Assembly: GCA_900544195.1 (NCBI GenBank)
Contig: UQUJ01000007.1
Coordinates: 1-62,163 of the forward strand
DNA: 62,163 nucleotides
Direction: 5' to 3'
DNA from: an uncultured Alistipes sp.
GTDB lineage: Bacteria > Bacteroidota > Bacteroidia > Bacteroidales > UBA932
Made by a program: the position numbers and the translations under genes. Shown piece after piece: positions 8,188 to 16,098 of the stretch; the stretch's first letter is position 1; every line of letters starts with the position of its first letter. Under the pieces are notes generated by a model, which saw only the letters and a program-made list of their open reading frames with translations, did not search any database and was not told where the DNA came from.

Positions 8188-10071
8188 CTAAGCCCTCAGA
8201 GCGCGCATGGCGTTCAGGACAGCGAGGACGGTGACACCGACATCGGCGAAGACGGCCATCCACATCGTGGCGATGCCAAGGACGGCAAGGACGAGGACGA
8301 GAAGTTTTATGAATATGGCGAAGAAGGTGTTCTCCCTTGCCAGACGGAGGGTCTTGCGGGCGATCTTCACGCCAAGGGCTATCTTTGACGGCTTGTCATC
8401 CATCAAAACCACATCGGCGGCCTCTATCGCGGCATCGGATCCGAGTCCGCCCATCGCTATTCCGAGATCGGCTCTTGCGAGCACAGGAGCGTCGTTGATG
8501 CCGTCACCCACAAAGGCGAGCGTCTTTCCGGACGGCTTATTATCAAGAAGTTTCTCTAACTCAGAGACTTTGTCTGCCGGCAAGAGTTCGGCGTGGAACT
8601 CGTCAAGCCCGATGGCCGAGGCGACATATTCACCGACCTCACGCTTGTCTCCGGTGAGCATCACAGTCTTTGTGACGCCTTCGGCCTTGAGAGCCTTGAT
8701 CGCATCGGCGGAATCAGCCTTGATTCTGTCAGAGACCACAATGTGTCCGACGTATGTTCCATCGACGCTGACGTGTACGATCGTGCCGTTCTTCTCACAA
8801 GGTTTCCACTTCGCTCCGACCGCGTCCATCATCTTGGTGTTGCCCACGCAGACGGTCTTTCCGTTCACCACAGCGCGTACTCCGTGACCGGCGATCTCCT
8901 CGACATTTTCGACCGAGCATCCATCGGCCTCGTCAGGATAAGCGTTCTTAAGTGAGATTGCTATCGGGTGTGACGAATATCTCTCCACGTGTGCCGCAAG
9001 ATGCAGAAGTTCCTTCTCATCAATCGTTTCCGGATGCACGGCGGTCACATCGAACACGCCTTCGGTAAGTGTGCCGGTCTTGTCAAAGACAACCGTTCCG
9101 ACTTTGGCCAAAGCCTCAAGATAGTTGGAACCTTTGATCAGGATTCCTTTGGATGACGCTCCGCCGATGCCACCGAAGAATGAGAGCGGAACGGAAATCA
9201 CAAGGGCGCACGGACAGGAGACGATCAGGAATGTCAGAGCCCTGTAGAGCCAGGTGGCGAATGTTCCGCCGAAATCACCGGAGAGGGCCGGAGGAATGAA
9301 AGCCAGCACCAACGCCGCTATCACAACGACCGGGGTGTAGATCCTTGCGAACCTTGAGATGAAGCTCTCGCTCTTGGATTTGTTCTCGGAAGCGTTCTCG
9401 ACAAGATCCAGGATCTTGGATGCGGTTGACTCACCGAAAGCCTTCGTGACTTTCGCGCGGATGACTCCGGTAAGGTTCACGCAACCAGAGATAATGTCAT
9501 CGTCTCTAGATATGCTCCGTGGAACGCTTTCTCCGGTCAGGGCCACGGTGTTAAGGCTTGAGGTTCCTTCGAGGACTACTCCGTCCATCGGGACTTTCTC
9601 GCCCGGTTTTACTACGATTGTCTCTCCGACTTTGACTTCTTCTGGATTGACTGTCAAGACTTTCCCGTCACGTTCAACATTGGCCGTGTCCGGTCTTATG
9701 TCCATCAATGCCGAGATTGACTTGCGGCTCCGGCCTTCGGCTATGTCCTCGAAAAGTTCTCCGACCTGAAAGAACAGCATCACGAAGACCGCCTCCGGAA
9801 ACTGTGTCTCAGCTCCTGGAAGGAATCCGATGCAGAGCGCGCCGATGGTGGCGATGCTCATCAAGAAGTCCTCATCGAAAAAGTCGCCTTTGAGGATATT
9901 CTCTCCGGCTTCAAGCAAGGTGTCGTAACCGGCGATGAGATAAGGGATTAAATAAACAAGGAGAAGCTGCCAGACGCTGAGGTCGCACTTCTTCTCGACC
10001 AAGACTGCCACGCCAAGCAGGGCGGCTGAAAGAATGATTCTCGCGAATCTGATTTTGTTTTCCTTTTCCAT
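8188..10071 (-). CDS. P1B-type heavy-metal translocating ATPase (Zn/Cd/Pb class)
   Basis: The 627-residue inner-membrane pump has all core P1B motifs: actuator TGES at 179-182, the metal-binding SCPCAL in a membrane helix (CPC 286-288), phosphorylation site DKTGTLT with D330, and hinge GDGINDAPVL near 530. The CPC form together with HP in the nucleotide domain (YSSHPIAISL) fits the zinc/cadmium/lead P1B-2 class. The N-terminal soluble metal-binding domain common in ZntA is absent, so the pump starts almost directly with membrane helices. It is divergent from a Fur-family regulator across a region with a strong palindrome, so metal-controlled expression is likely. Confidence 0.92.
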   Translation of the reverse strand: MEKENKIRFARIILSAALLGVAVLVEKKCDLSVWQLLLVYLIPYLIAGYDTLLEAGENILKGDFFDEDFLMSIATIGALCIGFLPGAETQFPEAVFVMLFFQVGELFEDIAEGRSRKSISALMDIRPDTANVERDGKVLTVNPEEVKVGETIVVKPGEKVPMDGVVLEGTSSLNTVALTGESVPRSISRDDDIISGCVNLTGVIRAKVTKAFGESTASKILDLVENASENKSKSESFISRFARIYTPVVVIAALVLAFIPPALSGDFGGTFATWLYRALTFLIVSCPCALVISVPLSFFGGIGGASSKGILIKGSNYLEALAKVGTVVFDKTGTLTEGVFDVTAVHPETIDEKELLHLAAHVERYSSHPIAISLKNAYPDEADGCSVENVEEIAGHGVRAVVNGKTVCVGNTKMMDAVGAKWKPCEKNGTIVHVSVDGTYVGHIVVSDRIKADSADAIKALKAEGVTKTVMLTGDKREVGEYVASAIGLDEFHAELLPADKVSELEKLLDNKPSGKTLAFVGDGINDAPVLARADLGIAMGGLGSDAAIEAADVVLMDDKPSKIALGVKIARKTLRLARENTFFAIFIKLLVLVLAVLGIATMWMAVFADVGVTVLAVLNAMRALRA

Positions 10072-10122
10072 ATTCTTTCTTTGACTTTGATTTCAACGGT
10101 GCAAAGGTCGGAAAACAACTCT

Positions 10123-10167
10123 GCAACTTGGTTGCAAATTTTGGTTTGGTCAAACCAAACTTGCAAC
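10123..10167. promoter_or_regulatory. Nested palindromic operator between the metal ATPase and the Fur-family gene
   Basis: An inner perfect palindrome, TTGGTTTG (10141-10148) with CAAACCAA (10151-10158), has a two-base centre. It is flanked by outer half-sites GTTGCAA (10131-10137) and TTGCAAC (10161-10167). A further GCAAC at 10123-10127 pairs with GTTGC at 10131-10135. The block lies 50-95 bases upstream of the ATPase start, and the divergent regulator is the obvious candidate to bind it. The symmetry is seen directly; regulator assignment is inference. Confidence 0.6.
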
Positions 10168-10285
10168 ATATACCCCCCTGCACCCCCTTTGGAGGATTTC
10201 GGCCTACGGCCGGTCGGCAGAAGCCGACTTGTCGCTTCGCTCCTGTCATTCTATCGAACGGAATACAATACTTCAAAAAATTAAG

Positions 10286-10293
10286 TAAATTTG
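10286..10293 (+). promoter_or_regulatory. -7 element (TAAATTTG) for the Fur-family gene
   Basis: This perfect box is 30 bases before the ATG at 10324, and a purine-rich ATAGGAG lies just upstream of that start. A small stem GTCGGC/GCCGAC at 10213-10228 lies further upstream. Confidence 0.6.
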
Positions 10294-10323
10294 CGATGCG
10301 TAATATAAAAACAGATAGGAGAT

Positions 10324-10758
10324 ATGCCGAACATAGACCTGACGGAATTGCTTGAGAGGCACGGGGTGAAAACCACGGCCAACAGGCTGATTGTGGCAAA
10401 GGCGCTCCTTACCGAGGGCCGTCCGCTGAGCCTTATGGAGCTGGAGGACAAGATCGGCACGATCGACAAGTCTGGAATATTCAGAAGCCTCACGCTGTTC
10501 AAGGAGCACCACCTCGTGCACGCGATCGAGGACGGCGGCGACGGCACCCGCTACGAGCTCTGCCTGAGCCACGACTCCTCGCGCGACGAGGACGCGCACG
10601 TGCATTTTTTCTGCGAGAAGTGCCACCGCACCTTCTGCCTTGAGGACATCCACATCCCCCCTGTGACGCTCCCGGAGGGATATTCAGAAACCACGGCGAA
10701 CTACCTTATTAAAGGAATATGCCCGCAATGCTCGGAGGACGGCTATGGCGAACAGTAA
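10324..10758 (+). CDS. Fur-family metal-responsive repressor
   Basis: The 144-residue protein has an N-terminal winged helix (RHGVKTTANRLIVAKALL, then DKSGIFRSLTLFKEHHLV) and a C-terminal metal-binding dimerisation part. The visible ligands are HVHFFCEKC and ICPQC, which form the structural zinc site typical of Fur, Zur and PerR. The position, divergent from a zinc/cadmium ATPase and next to a palindrome, suggests control of metal export or uptake. The class (Fur, Zur or PerR) cannot be settled. The 3' end overlaps the EamA start by 14 bases, so both are read from one mRNA. Confidence 0.88.
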   Translation: MPNIDLTELLERHGVKTTANRLIVAKALLTEGRPLSLMELEDKIGTIDKSGIFRSLTLFKEHHLVHAIEDGGDGTRYELCLSHDSSRDEDAHVHFFCEKCHRTFCLEDIHIPPVTLPEGYSETTANYLIKGICPQCSEDGYGEQ

Positions 10759-11698
10759 TCGGAATGGAATGGCGGGCGGCAATCTGAAAGGGCATCTGGC
10801 ACTGCTGGCGGCCTACACGATCTTCGGCGTCAACATCGTACTGACAAAGGACATCTCCAATTCGGCGGTTGTCTCCCCTATCGCATTGTTCACGCTGAGA
10901 GCCATCGGAGCGTCCGCTTTGTTCTGGCTGATCTCCATGTTCACGCCTAAAGAGAAAGTCCCGGTCAAAGATCTGATACAGATTGCGTTGGCATCCATAT
11001 TCGGTCTGTTCATCACCCAATACACGTTCCTCAAAGGCATCACGATGGCCACGACCATAGACGCGTCCATCATCGGAACACTCGGCCCGATCTTTACCAT
11101 GTTCTTCGCTTTCATATTCGTGAAAGAGCCTATCACCGCGAAGAAGGCCGCCGGAGTCGGAATCAGTTTCATCGGAATCATATTCCTGATATTCAATTCC
11201 GTGCACAGTCACAATGGAGTCGAGGCCACGCAGCCTTTAGGGTTCATTCTGCTGTTCCTGAACAGCATCAGCTTCTCGCTGTACCTCGGAGCGTTCAGGC
11301 CGCTGATCCAACGATATTCAGTGATCACTTTTATGAAGTGGATGTTCCTGTTCTCGCTTCTGATGTCGCTGCCGCTGTCATTTGAGGATCTGCTCCACAC
11401 CGACTACGCCGCCATCAAGTTGCCGCAAGCCCTTGAGATAGGCTATCTTATCTTCTTTGCCACCTTTGTCGCATATTTTCTGATTCCGGTCGGCCAGAAA
11501 AGCGTCCGCCCGACCATCGTGGCGATGTACACCTACCTTCAGCCGATTCTGGCCTGCCTGCTCAGCGTCATCGGCGGGATGGACACGATGACCTGGCAGA
11601 AAATAGTAGCCATCATTATGGTTTTCAGCGGAGTGGCAGTCGTCAACCGGAGCCGCGCCGCGTCACACAATCAAAGTCTCAAACATTTAAATCCATGA
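10745..11698 (+). CDS. EamA/DMT-family transporter
   Basis: The 317-residue inner-membrane protein has two EamA repeats, at about 15-150 and 170-305, each with five predicted helices. Family features include LAAYTIFGVNIVLTKDI at the start, TIDASIIGTLGPIFTMFFAF in the first repeat and VAMYTYLQPILACLLSVIGG in the second. Substrates of this family (amino acids, metabolites, nucleotide sugars) cannot be read from sequence. It overlaps the Fur-family gene by 14 bases and shares an ATGA junction with the following nitroreductase, so it lies in a three-gene operon. Confidence 0.88.
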   Translation: MANSNRNGMAGGNLKGHLALLAAYTIFGVNIVLTKDISNSAVVSPIALFTLRAIGASALFWLISMFTPKEKVPVKDLIQIALASIFGLFITQYTFLKGITMATTIDASIIGTLGPIFTMFFAFIFVKEPITAKKAAGVGISFIGIIFLIFNSVHSHNGVEATQPLGFILLFLNSISFSLYLGAFRPLIQRYSVITFMKWMFLFSLLMSLPLSFEDLLHTDYAAIKLPQALEIGYLIFFATFVAYFLIPVGQKSVRPTIVAMYTYLQPILACLLSVIGGMDTMTWQKIVAIIMVFSGVAVVNRSRAASHNQSLKHLNP

Positions 11699-12330
11699 AT
11701 ATGAAAAAGATCATCCTTGCTTTGGCAGCCGCCACGCTGGCCACTTCCGCACTCGCCCAGGAAGTCATCAAGCTTCCGCAGCCTGACAAGAATGTGTCGA
11801 TGACTCTCTATCAGGCTCTTCAGCAAAGAGCCTCTGTCCGTGAATATTCAGACGCACAGATCAGTAACGCGTCTCTGTCCCGGTTGCTATGGGCCGCATG
11901 CGGAGTGAACCGTGAGGACGGAAGGCTGACCGTACCATCAGCCATGAACACACAGGAGGAAAGTGTCTATGTATGCCGGGCTGACGGCGCATGGCTCTTC
12001 AACGCCCAGGAAAACATCTTGACGAAGGTTTCCGGAAAGGACATCCGCCCGGATCTTGCCGGCCGCCAGACATCCGTAGCGAACGCGCCGCTGTTCCTCG
12101 TGATCGTCTGCGACCTGAACAAGTACAAGTTCCGCGATGAAAGGACAGCGATGTTCGGTGCGATTGACGCCGGCTATGTGTCCCAGAACATCTGTCTGGC
12201 ATGCGAGGCTCTCGGATTGGCGACAGTTCCGCGCGGAAGCATGAACCACGAAGCTGTAAAAGCAGCCCTCGGACTTAAGGATGGACAGGAACTTTTGCTG
12301 AACCACCCTGTCGGACACGAGAAAAAGTAA
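11695..12330 (+). CDS. Secreted SagB-type nitroreductase-fold protein
   Basis: The 211-residue protein starts with a Sec signal, KKIILALAAATLATSALAQ, and is therefore periplasmic, unusual for a flavin enzyme. The rest fits the nitroreductase/SagB fold: RASVREYSDAQISNASLSRLLWAACG is the FMN-binding N-terminal motif, SAMNTQE follows, and GAIDAGYVSQNICLACEALGLAT is the dimer helix. SagB-like proteins oxidise azolines or act as oxidoreductases of unknown substrate. Translation may start at 11695 or at the ATG at 11701; both give the same signal. A terminator follows at 12384. Confidence 0.8.
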   Translation: MNMKKIILALAAATLATSALAQEVIKLPQPDKNVSMTLYQALQQRASVREYSDAQISNASLSRLLWAACGVNREDGRLTVPSAMNTQEESVYVCRADGAWLFNAQENILTKVSGKDIRPDLAGRQTSVANAPLFLVIVCDLNKYKFRDERTAMFGAIDAGYVSQNICLACEALGLATVPRGSMNHEAVKAALGLKDGQELLLNHPVGHEKK

Positions 12331-12383
12331 CCTATCTTACTATTTCGTGAAAATGGTTTAAATATTTGTCCTGAAAATACATA

Positions 12384-12420
12384 AGTCCCGCCACTAACAA
12401 ATGGTGGGACTATTTTGTAT
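12384..12420 (+). terminator. Rho-independent terminator
   Basis: AGTCCCGCCA (12384-12393) pairs with TGGTGGGACT (12402-12411) with one G-T pair and an 8-base loop, followed by ATTTTGTAT. It ends the Fur/EamA/nitroreductase operon. Confidence 0.8.
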
Positions 12421-12452
12421 ATTCAAAAATATATTATTTTACGATTTTTTAC

Positions 12453-12460
12453 TACCTTAG
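12453..12460 (+). promoter_or_regulatory. -7-like element (TACCTTAG) for the lipid operon
   Basis: It differs from TAnnTTTG at one base and lies 22 bases before the ATG at 12483, in an AT-rich stretch after the terminator. No good -33 box is evident. Confidence 0.4.
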
Positions 12461-12482
12461 CGGATTGTTAAGCAAAAAAACA

Positions 12483-13607
12483 ATGGCTATTACAACCAAG
12501 GAAGTGATCAGCAGACAGGATCTGAGGCGTTTCGTCCGGTTCCCGAACGAGTTGTATGCGGACAACGAATACTACGTTCCTCAGATTGAGTCGATGGAAA
12601 TGGACACCCTCACTCCGGGCAAAAACCGGGCCTTTGAGGTCTGCGAAGGGAAATATTGGCTGGCATACGATGAAAACGGCAAGATTGTCGGCAGAGTCGC
12701 CGGCATCATAAACTATAAGTACAACAAAAAGGTTGACAAGAAGATCTGCCGTTTCTGCTGGATAGACTTCATCGAATCACAGGAGGTGGTACACGCCCTG
12801 ATGGAAAGGGTGAAGGAATATGGCAAGGAAAAAGGAATGGAGATCATTGAAGGCCCTGTCGGTTTCCTTGAGTTTGACATCTCCGGAGTTCTTGTCGAAG
12901 GTTTCGACCAACTTCCCACCGCCTACGGAAAGTACAACGCTCCCTACTACGAGCCGATGCTCCTGAAAGAAGGATTCTCGAAAGAGACTGATTTCGTGGA
13001 ATATAAGATCACTGTTCCGGACAATCTTGACCGTTATTTCCACTTCGCCGAGATGATCGGGGAACGCTACAAGCTCAAGGAAGGCGACTACAAGAACAAG
13101 AACGAGCTGCTTCATAAATATGCCGACGGAATATTCCGTGTCATGAACGAGTGCTACTCCGTCCTTCACGGATTCTCCGAGCTCTCCCCTGCCCAGTGCG
13201 AGGACCTTAAGGATCAGTTCTTCCCGAATCTCAATCTGGACTACGTCTCTGTCATCGTTGACGAGACCGACAAGGTGGTCGGCTTCGGAATCACGCTTCC
13301 ATCACTGTCAAAGGCTCTGCAGAAAGCCAAAGGGCATATGTTCCCGTTCGGGTTCATACACATTCTCAAGGCTTTGCACCACAATGACACGATTGATGCC
13401 CTGCTGATAGCCATTTCAAATGAATACAAGGACAAAGGTGTCAACGCCATGATCATCTCCAAAATCGGCCGTGGAATGCACAAGAACGGCATCAAGTACG
13501 TCGAAAGCACCCGTGAGCTTGAAGAGAACCACAATGTCCAGAACCTTTGGGGCAAATTCGAGCACCACCTCCACAAGAGGGCAAGAATCTACGTAAAGAA
13601 TCTCTAA
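12483..13607 (+). CDS. GNAT-fold (YghO-like) protein, possible N-acyltransferase
   Basis: This 374-residue cytosolic protein has no signal peptide. The arrangement NEYYVPQIESMEMDTLTPGK, then GRVAGIINYKYNK, then a strand-rich CRFCWIDFIES and the helix VHALMERVKEYGKEKGMEII resembles a GNAT acyltransferase half, with a second GNAT-like half after residue 200. Proteins like this are widely annotated only as hypothetical. It is first in an operon with a CDP-alcohol phosphatidyltransferase and a PlsC-like acyltransferase, so a role in acylating a lipid head group or sphingoid base is plausible, but this is inference from context. The ATG at 12483 is preferred over an upstream TTG at 12465. Confidence 0.6.
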   Translation: MAITTKEVISRQDLRRFVRFPNELYADNEYYVPQIESMEMDTLTPGKNRAFEVCEGKYWLAYDENGKIVGRVAGIINYKYNKKVDKKICRFCWIDFIESQEVVHALMERVKEYGKEKGMEIIEGPVGFLEFDISGVLVEGFDQLPTAYGKYNAPYYEPMLLKEGFSKETDFVEYKITVPDNLDRYFHFAEMIGERYKLKEGDYKNKNELLHKYADGIFRVMNECYSVLHGFSELSPAQCEDLKDQFFPNLNLDYVSVIVDETDKVVGFGITLPSLSKALQKAKGHMFPFGFIHILKALHHNDTIDALLIAISNEYKDKGVNAMIISKIGRGMHKNGIKYVESTRELEENHNVQNLWGKFEHHLHKRARIYVKNL

Positions 13608-13619
13608 ACATTATTGAAT

Positions 13620-14327
13620 ATGGCAGACAAGAAAGCGGAAAGAATACAGACCTCCATCCTGAACGGAGTCGAGAAAAAGGCCCTTGTCTGGCTGGCCGAG
13701 AGGCAGCCAAAATGGGTCGTGTCGGACACACTCACAGCCATCGGCACACTCGGTGCGATAATGATCGGAGCCGGGTACATCCTCTGCAGCGTGAACGTCA
13801 ACTTCCTTTGGCTCAGCTGCTTCGGCTTCGTTGTCAACTGGTACGGCGACTCCCTTGACGGCACTCTTGCCAGAGTCCGCAAGACCCAGAGACCGATCTA
13901 CGGCTACTATCTCGACCACACTGTCGATTGCATAAACGAAGCCTTTATGTTCGTAGGCCTCGGACTGTCATACCTTATGCGGCTGGATCTGGCGCTGATG
14001 ATATTCGTGGTCTATCTTTGCCTTACGGTGAATGTCAGCGTGAACGCCCACCTCAAGAGCGAGTTCAGGCTCACCTACGCCAAACTTGGACCGACCGAGT
14101 TCAGAGTGATCGCCATCATTCTCACCTCATTGTTCATATTCATAGAGCCGCTCAGGGAGTTCAGCACAGTGGTCAGCATATTCGGCAAGGACATCGACCT
14201 CAGGGCGCTTGACGTGGCAGGTCTTGTGATCCTGGCCTTGCTTGTGATCATTTATCTGGTGACAATCATCAGTGACGCAAAGGGTTACGCCAAGATGGAT
14301 CCGATGCCTAAGAGGGAAGACAAATAA
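13620..14327 (+). CDS. CDP-alcohol phosphatidyltransferase family protein
   Basis: The 235-residue membrane protein carries the complete family motif D-x2-DG-x2-AR-x9-G-x3-D-x3-D: D77, D80, G95, D99 and D103 (GDSLDGTLARVRKT, then YGYYLDHTVD). These enzymes move a phosphoalcohol from CDP-diacylglycerol or a CDP-alcohol onto an acceptor, making phosphatidylinositol phosphate, phosphatidylglycerol phosphate, phosphatidylserine or related lipids. The acceptor is not readable. The start sits in the context TTGAATATG. The stop overlaps the next start by one base (TAATG), so it is coupled to the acyltransferase. Confidence 0.85.
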   Translation: MADKKAERIQTSILNGVEKKALVWLAERQPKWVVSDTLTAIGTLGAIMIGAGYILCSVNVNFLWLSCFGFVVNWYGDSLDGTLARVRKTQRPIYGYYLDHTVDCINEAFMFVGLGLSYLMRLDLALMIFVVYLCLTVNVSVNAHLKSEFRLTYAKLGPTEFRVIAIILTSLFIFIEPLREFSTVVSIFGKDIDLRALDVAGLVILALLVIIYLVTIISDAKGYAKMDPMPKREDK

Positions 14328-15190
14328 TGCCTCTTCTTCCAGTAGAACAGATTGAGCAGTTTGCGCCGGTTTTCAAGGGAAAAATCGGCAACACTGTCGC
14401 AGGTTTCCTAAGAAAAGTCCTGTCCATCAAGACACTGTCCGACATTTACGACACGATTGATGAACATCAAGGGGCGGATTTCGCAGGCGCACTCTTGGAC
14501 AAGCTTGGGGTCAACTACCAGCTGGGAGGCTCGCAAAGGCTTGCGAAATTGCCCGACGGGCCGTTCATCACGGTCAGCAACCATCCCTACGGAGGGATGG
14601 ACGGTGTCATTCTCATTGACCTTATCGGACACATCAGGCCTGGTTTCAAGGTGATGGTGACCGAATTCCTCGCCCTTGTCGAAGCGCTGCGCCCAAGTCT
14701 CATCGTCGTCAATCCGAAGAACAACTTGAACAAGGGAATAACAGCCAAGAACATCCAGGGAGTCCGTGAGGTTCTGGAAAGGCTACACAATGGTGAACCG
14801 GTGGGATTCTTCCCTTCAGGAGCGGTCTCGGATCTCAGCCTTAAAGAGATGAAAATCAGAGACAGAGAGTGGCAGGAGGCAGTCCTGAGGCTTATTCAGA
14901 AAGCCAAGGTTCCGATTGTCCCTATCCGGTTTTTCGACCACAATTCACTCTGGTTCTACAACCTGGGTCTGATAGACTGGAGGGTGCGCCTGATGCAGCT
15001 TCCGCACGAGCTTGTCAACAAGAGGTACAGAAGGATCAGAGTCGGCGTCGGAGAGACTCTGACCGTGGAGGAGCAGTCGAAATATTCAGACATCAAGGAT
15101 TACGGAGCATTCCTCAGAAGCAAGGTCTATGACATGCCGCTTCCGGATGATTTCATCAAGTATAAGGAATTCATTGCCTCCACACGGTAA
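14327..15190 (+). CDS. PlsC-like lysophospholipid/1-acyl-glycerol-3-phosphate acyltransferase
   Basis: The 287-residue protein has an acyltransferase core: VSNHPYGGMDGVIL with H86 and D92 as the catalytic pair, one residue longer than the classic HX4D spacing, and a glycerol-phosphate-binding-like block FFPSGAVSD replacing FPEGTRS. It lacks strong membrane helices and is probably membrane-associated. It ends the operon with the GNAT-fold protein and the phosphatidyltransferase; the trio should build or remodel one polar lipid. No promoter is seen inside the operon. Confidence 0.82.
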   Translation: MPLLPVEQIEQFAPVFKGKIGNTVAGFLRKVLSIKTLSDIYDTIDEHQGADFAGALLDKLGVNYQLGGSQRLAKLPDGPFITVSNHPYGGMDGVILIDLIGHIRPGFKVMVTEFLALVEALRPSLIVVNPKNNLNKGITAKNIQGVREVLERLHNGEPVGFFPSGAVSDLSLKEMKIRDREWQEAVLRLIQKAKVPIVPIRFFDHNSLWFYNLGLIDWRVRLMQLPHELVNKRYRRIRVGVGETLTVEEQSKYSDIKDYGAFLRSKVYDMPLPDDFIKYKEFIASTR

Positions 15191-15297
15191 CCATCCTCCA
15201 CTTGGAATCGCACACAGGACATCACGCGTGCAGGCAATTTACCTAACTTGCTATAATGGTGTAGCCATCCTCCACTTTGAATCGCACGCAGGACATC
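15191..15297. repeat. Pair of 33-bp direct repeats, 74-bp period
   Basis: The stretch starting CCATCCTCCACTT at 15191-15223 recurs at 15265-15297 with two mismatches. The spacer (41 bases) is unrelated. It fills the gap between the lipid operon and tRNA-Ala. No function is evident. Confidence 0.7.
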
Positions 15298-15347
15298 CGT
15301 TGTCACAATCAATAATTGTTTTGCGCAATATTCTCGAATAAAATCCA

Positions 15348-15376
15348 TTGTATAAATGAAGTTTTTTGTATCTTTG
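15348..15376 (+). promoter_or_regulatory. Promoter of tRNA-Ala
   Basis: A -33 TTG at 15348-15350 and a -7 TATCTTTG at 15369-15376 are separated by 18 bases. The -7 box ends ten bases before the mature tRNA. Confidence 0.7.
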
Positions 15377-15386
15377 CAGTCCGATC

Positions 15387-15459
15387 GGGGTATTAGCTCA
15401 GCTGGTAGAGCGCAAGGTTCGCAATCTTGAGGTCAGGAGTTCGATCCTCCTATGCTCCA
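15387..15459 (+). tRNA. tRNA-Ala(CGC)
   Basis: The 73-base gene folds as a standard cloverleaf. The acceptor GGGGTAT pairs with ATGCTCC, including the G3:U70 wobble that is the alanine identity element. The anticodon stem CAAGG/TCTTG encloses TTCGCAA, giving anticodon CGC. The T arm is AGGAGTTCGATCCTCCT. The 3' CCA is not encoded. Confidence 0.95.
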
Positions 15460-15468
15460 CAAAAATCC

Positions 15469-15499
15469 GCCTCTCAGTCACCTGAGAGGCATTTTTATT
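15469..15499 (+). terminator. Terminator after tRNA-Ala
   Basis: GCCTCTCAG (15469-15477) pairs perfectly with CTGAGAGGC (15482-15490) across a 4-base loop, followed by ATTTTTATT. Confidence 0.9.
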
Positions 15500-15602
15500 C
15501 TGAGTCCCCATCCAAGCGGCCTGCCGCGGCGATGTGCGGCAGTGATCTAACGCTGGCCGGCGGCATATTCTGGCAACATGACCAGCACCAGAATCTTAAA
15601 TC

Positions 15603-15748
15603 TTACAAAACACGTTCAGGGCGAAAGGGCATAGAACGCCGTCAATTAAAGAATATGCTGAAAAACTCTCGATCTTACCCTATACTTTTTCAACATATTC
15701 ATAGTTCCACCGCCTTCAAAAGCCATTCGGGCTGAACGTCTTTTGTAA
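15603..15748. repeat. 146-bp long imperfect hairpin element
   Basis: The 5' arm starting TTACAAAACACGTTCAG (15603-15630) is the near reverse complement of 15722-15748. Pairing resumes further in, where GAATATGCTGAAAAA faces TTTTTCAACATATTC. The mismatches are scattered, so this is an old or structured palindrome. It carries no open frame. It may be a MITE or an RNA hairpin. It sits in a 600-base gene-free region between tRNA-Ala and the restriction island. Confidence 0.65.
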
Positions 15749-16046
15749 AACGCACCCGCCGAAGAGCCCCGCCGAACGATTCTAGCTTTTGGTATTAATT
15801 GCCATGTTTGGATAAGACTCTGCTATTTCTAATAGCTTAGGACATGAAACAGCCATCAGCAATTAATAAGACAATCAAAATAATCTTCTTTAAATGGCAG
15901 TTTATAACAGCCTCAGATTAATGCAAGTAGTGACATCGCATTATTGCGTAATAATTTTGCAATCTTGCTGCAATCCATACAAATATAATTCGTAAATTAT
16001 CATGATGAGGAGGATGACTCAATCATAGAAGAGAGAGAAACAGAAG
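15749..16046. other. Gene-free stretch beside the restriction island
   Basis: AT-rich sequence with no frame that resembles a protein, no tRNA and no repeat of the tRNA-Ala 3' end that would mark an attachment site. Confidence 0.6.
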
Positions 16047-16074
16047 GCGGCTTTTTGGAAAAACCTCAAGCCGC
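16047..16074 (-). terminator. Weak terminator after the restriction gene
   Basis: GCGGCTT (16047-16053) pairs with AAGCCGC (16068-16074). Read on the minus strand it lies just after the restriction endonuclease stop, but the following U-tract is poor. Confidence 0.4.
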
Positions 16075-16098
16075 TTAGACATATTATCGAAAAACAAT

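Noticed and set aside
10195..10240. Stems around GGCCTACGGCC and GTCGGC/GCCGAC as a riboswitch
   Set aside because: They lie upstream of the likely -7 box at 10286 and so would not be in the mRNA leader; too small for a known riboswitch.
15191..15297. Possible CRISPR-like or attachment-site repeat
   Set aside because: Only two imperfect units and no match to the tRNA-Ala 3' end, so neither an array nor an att site is supported.
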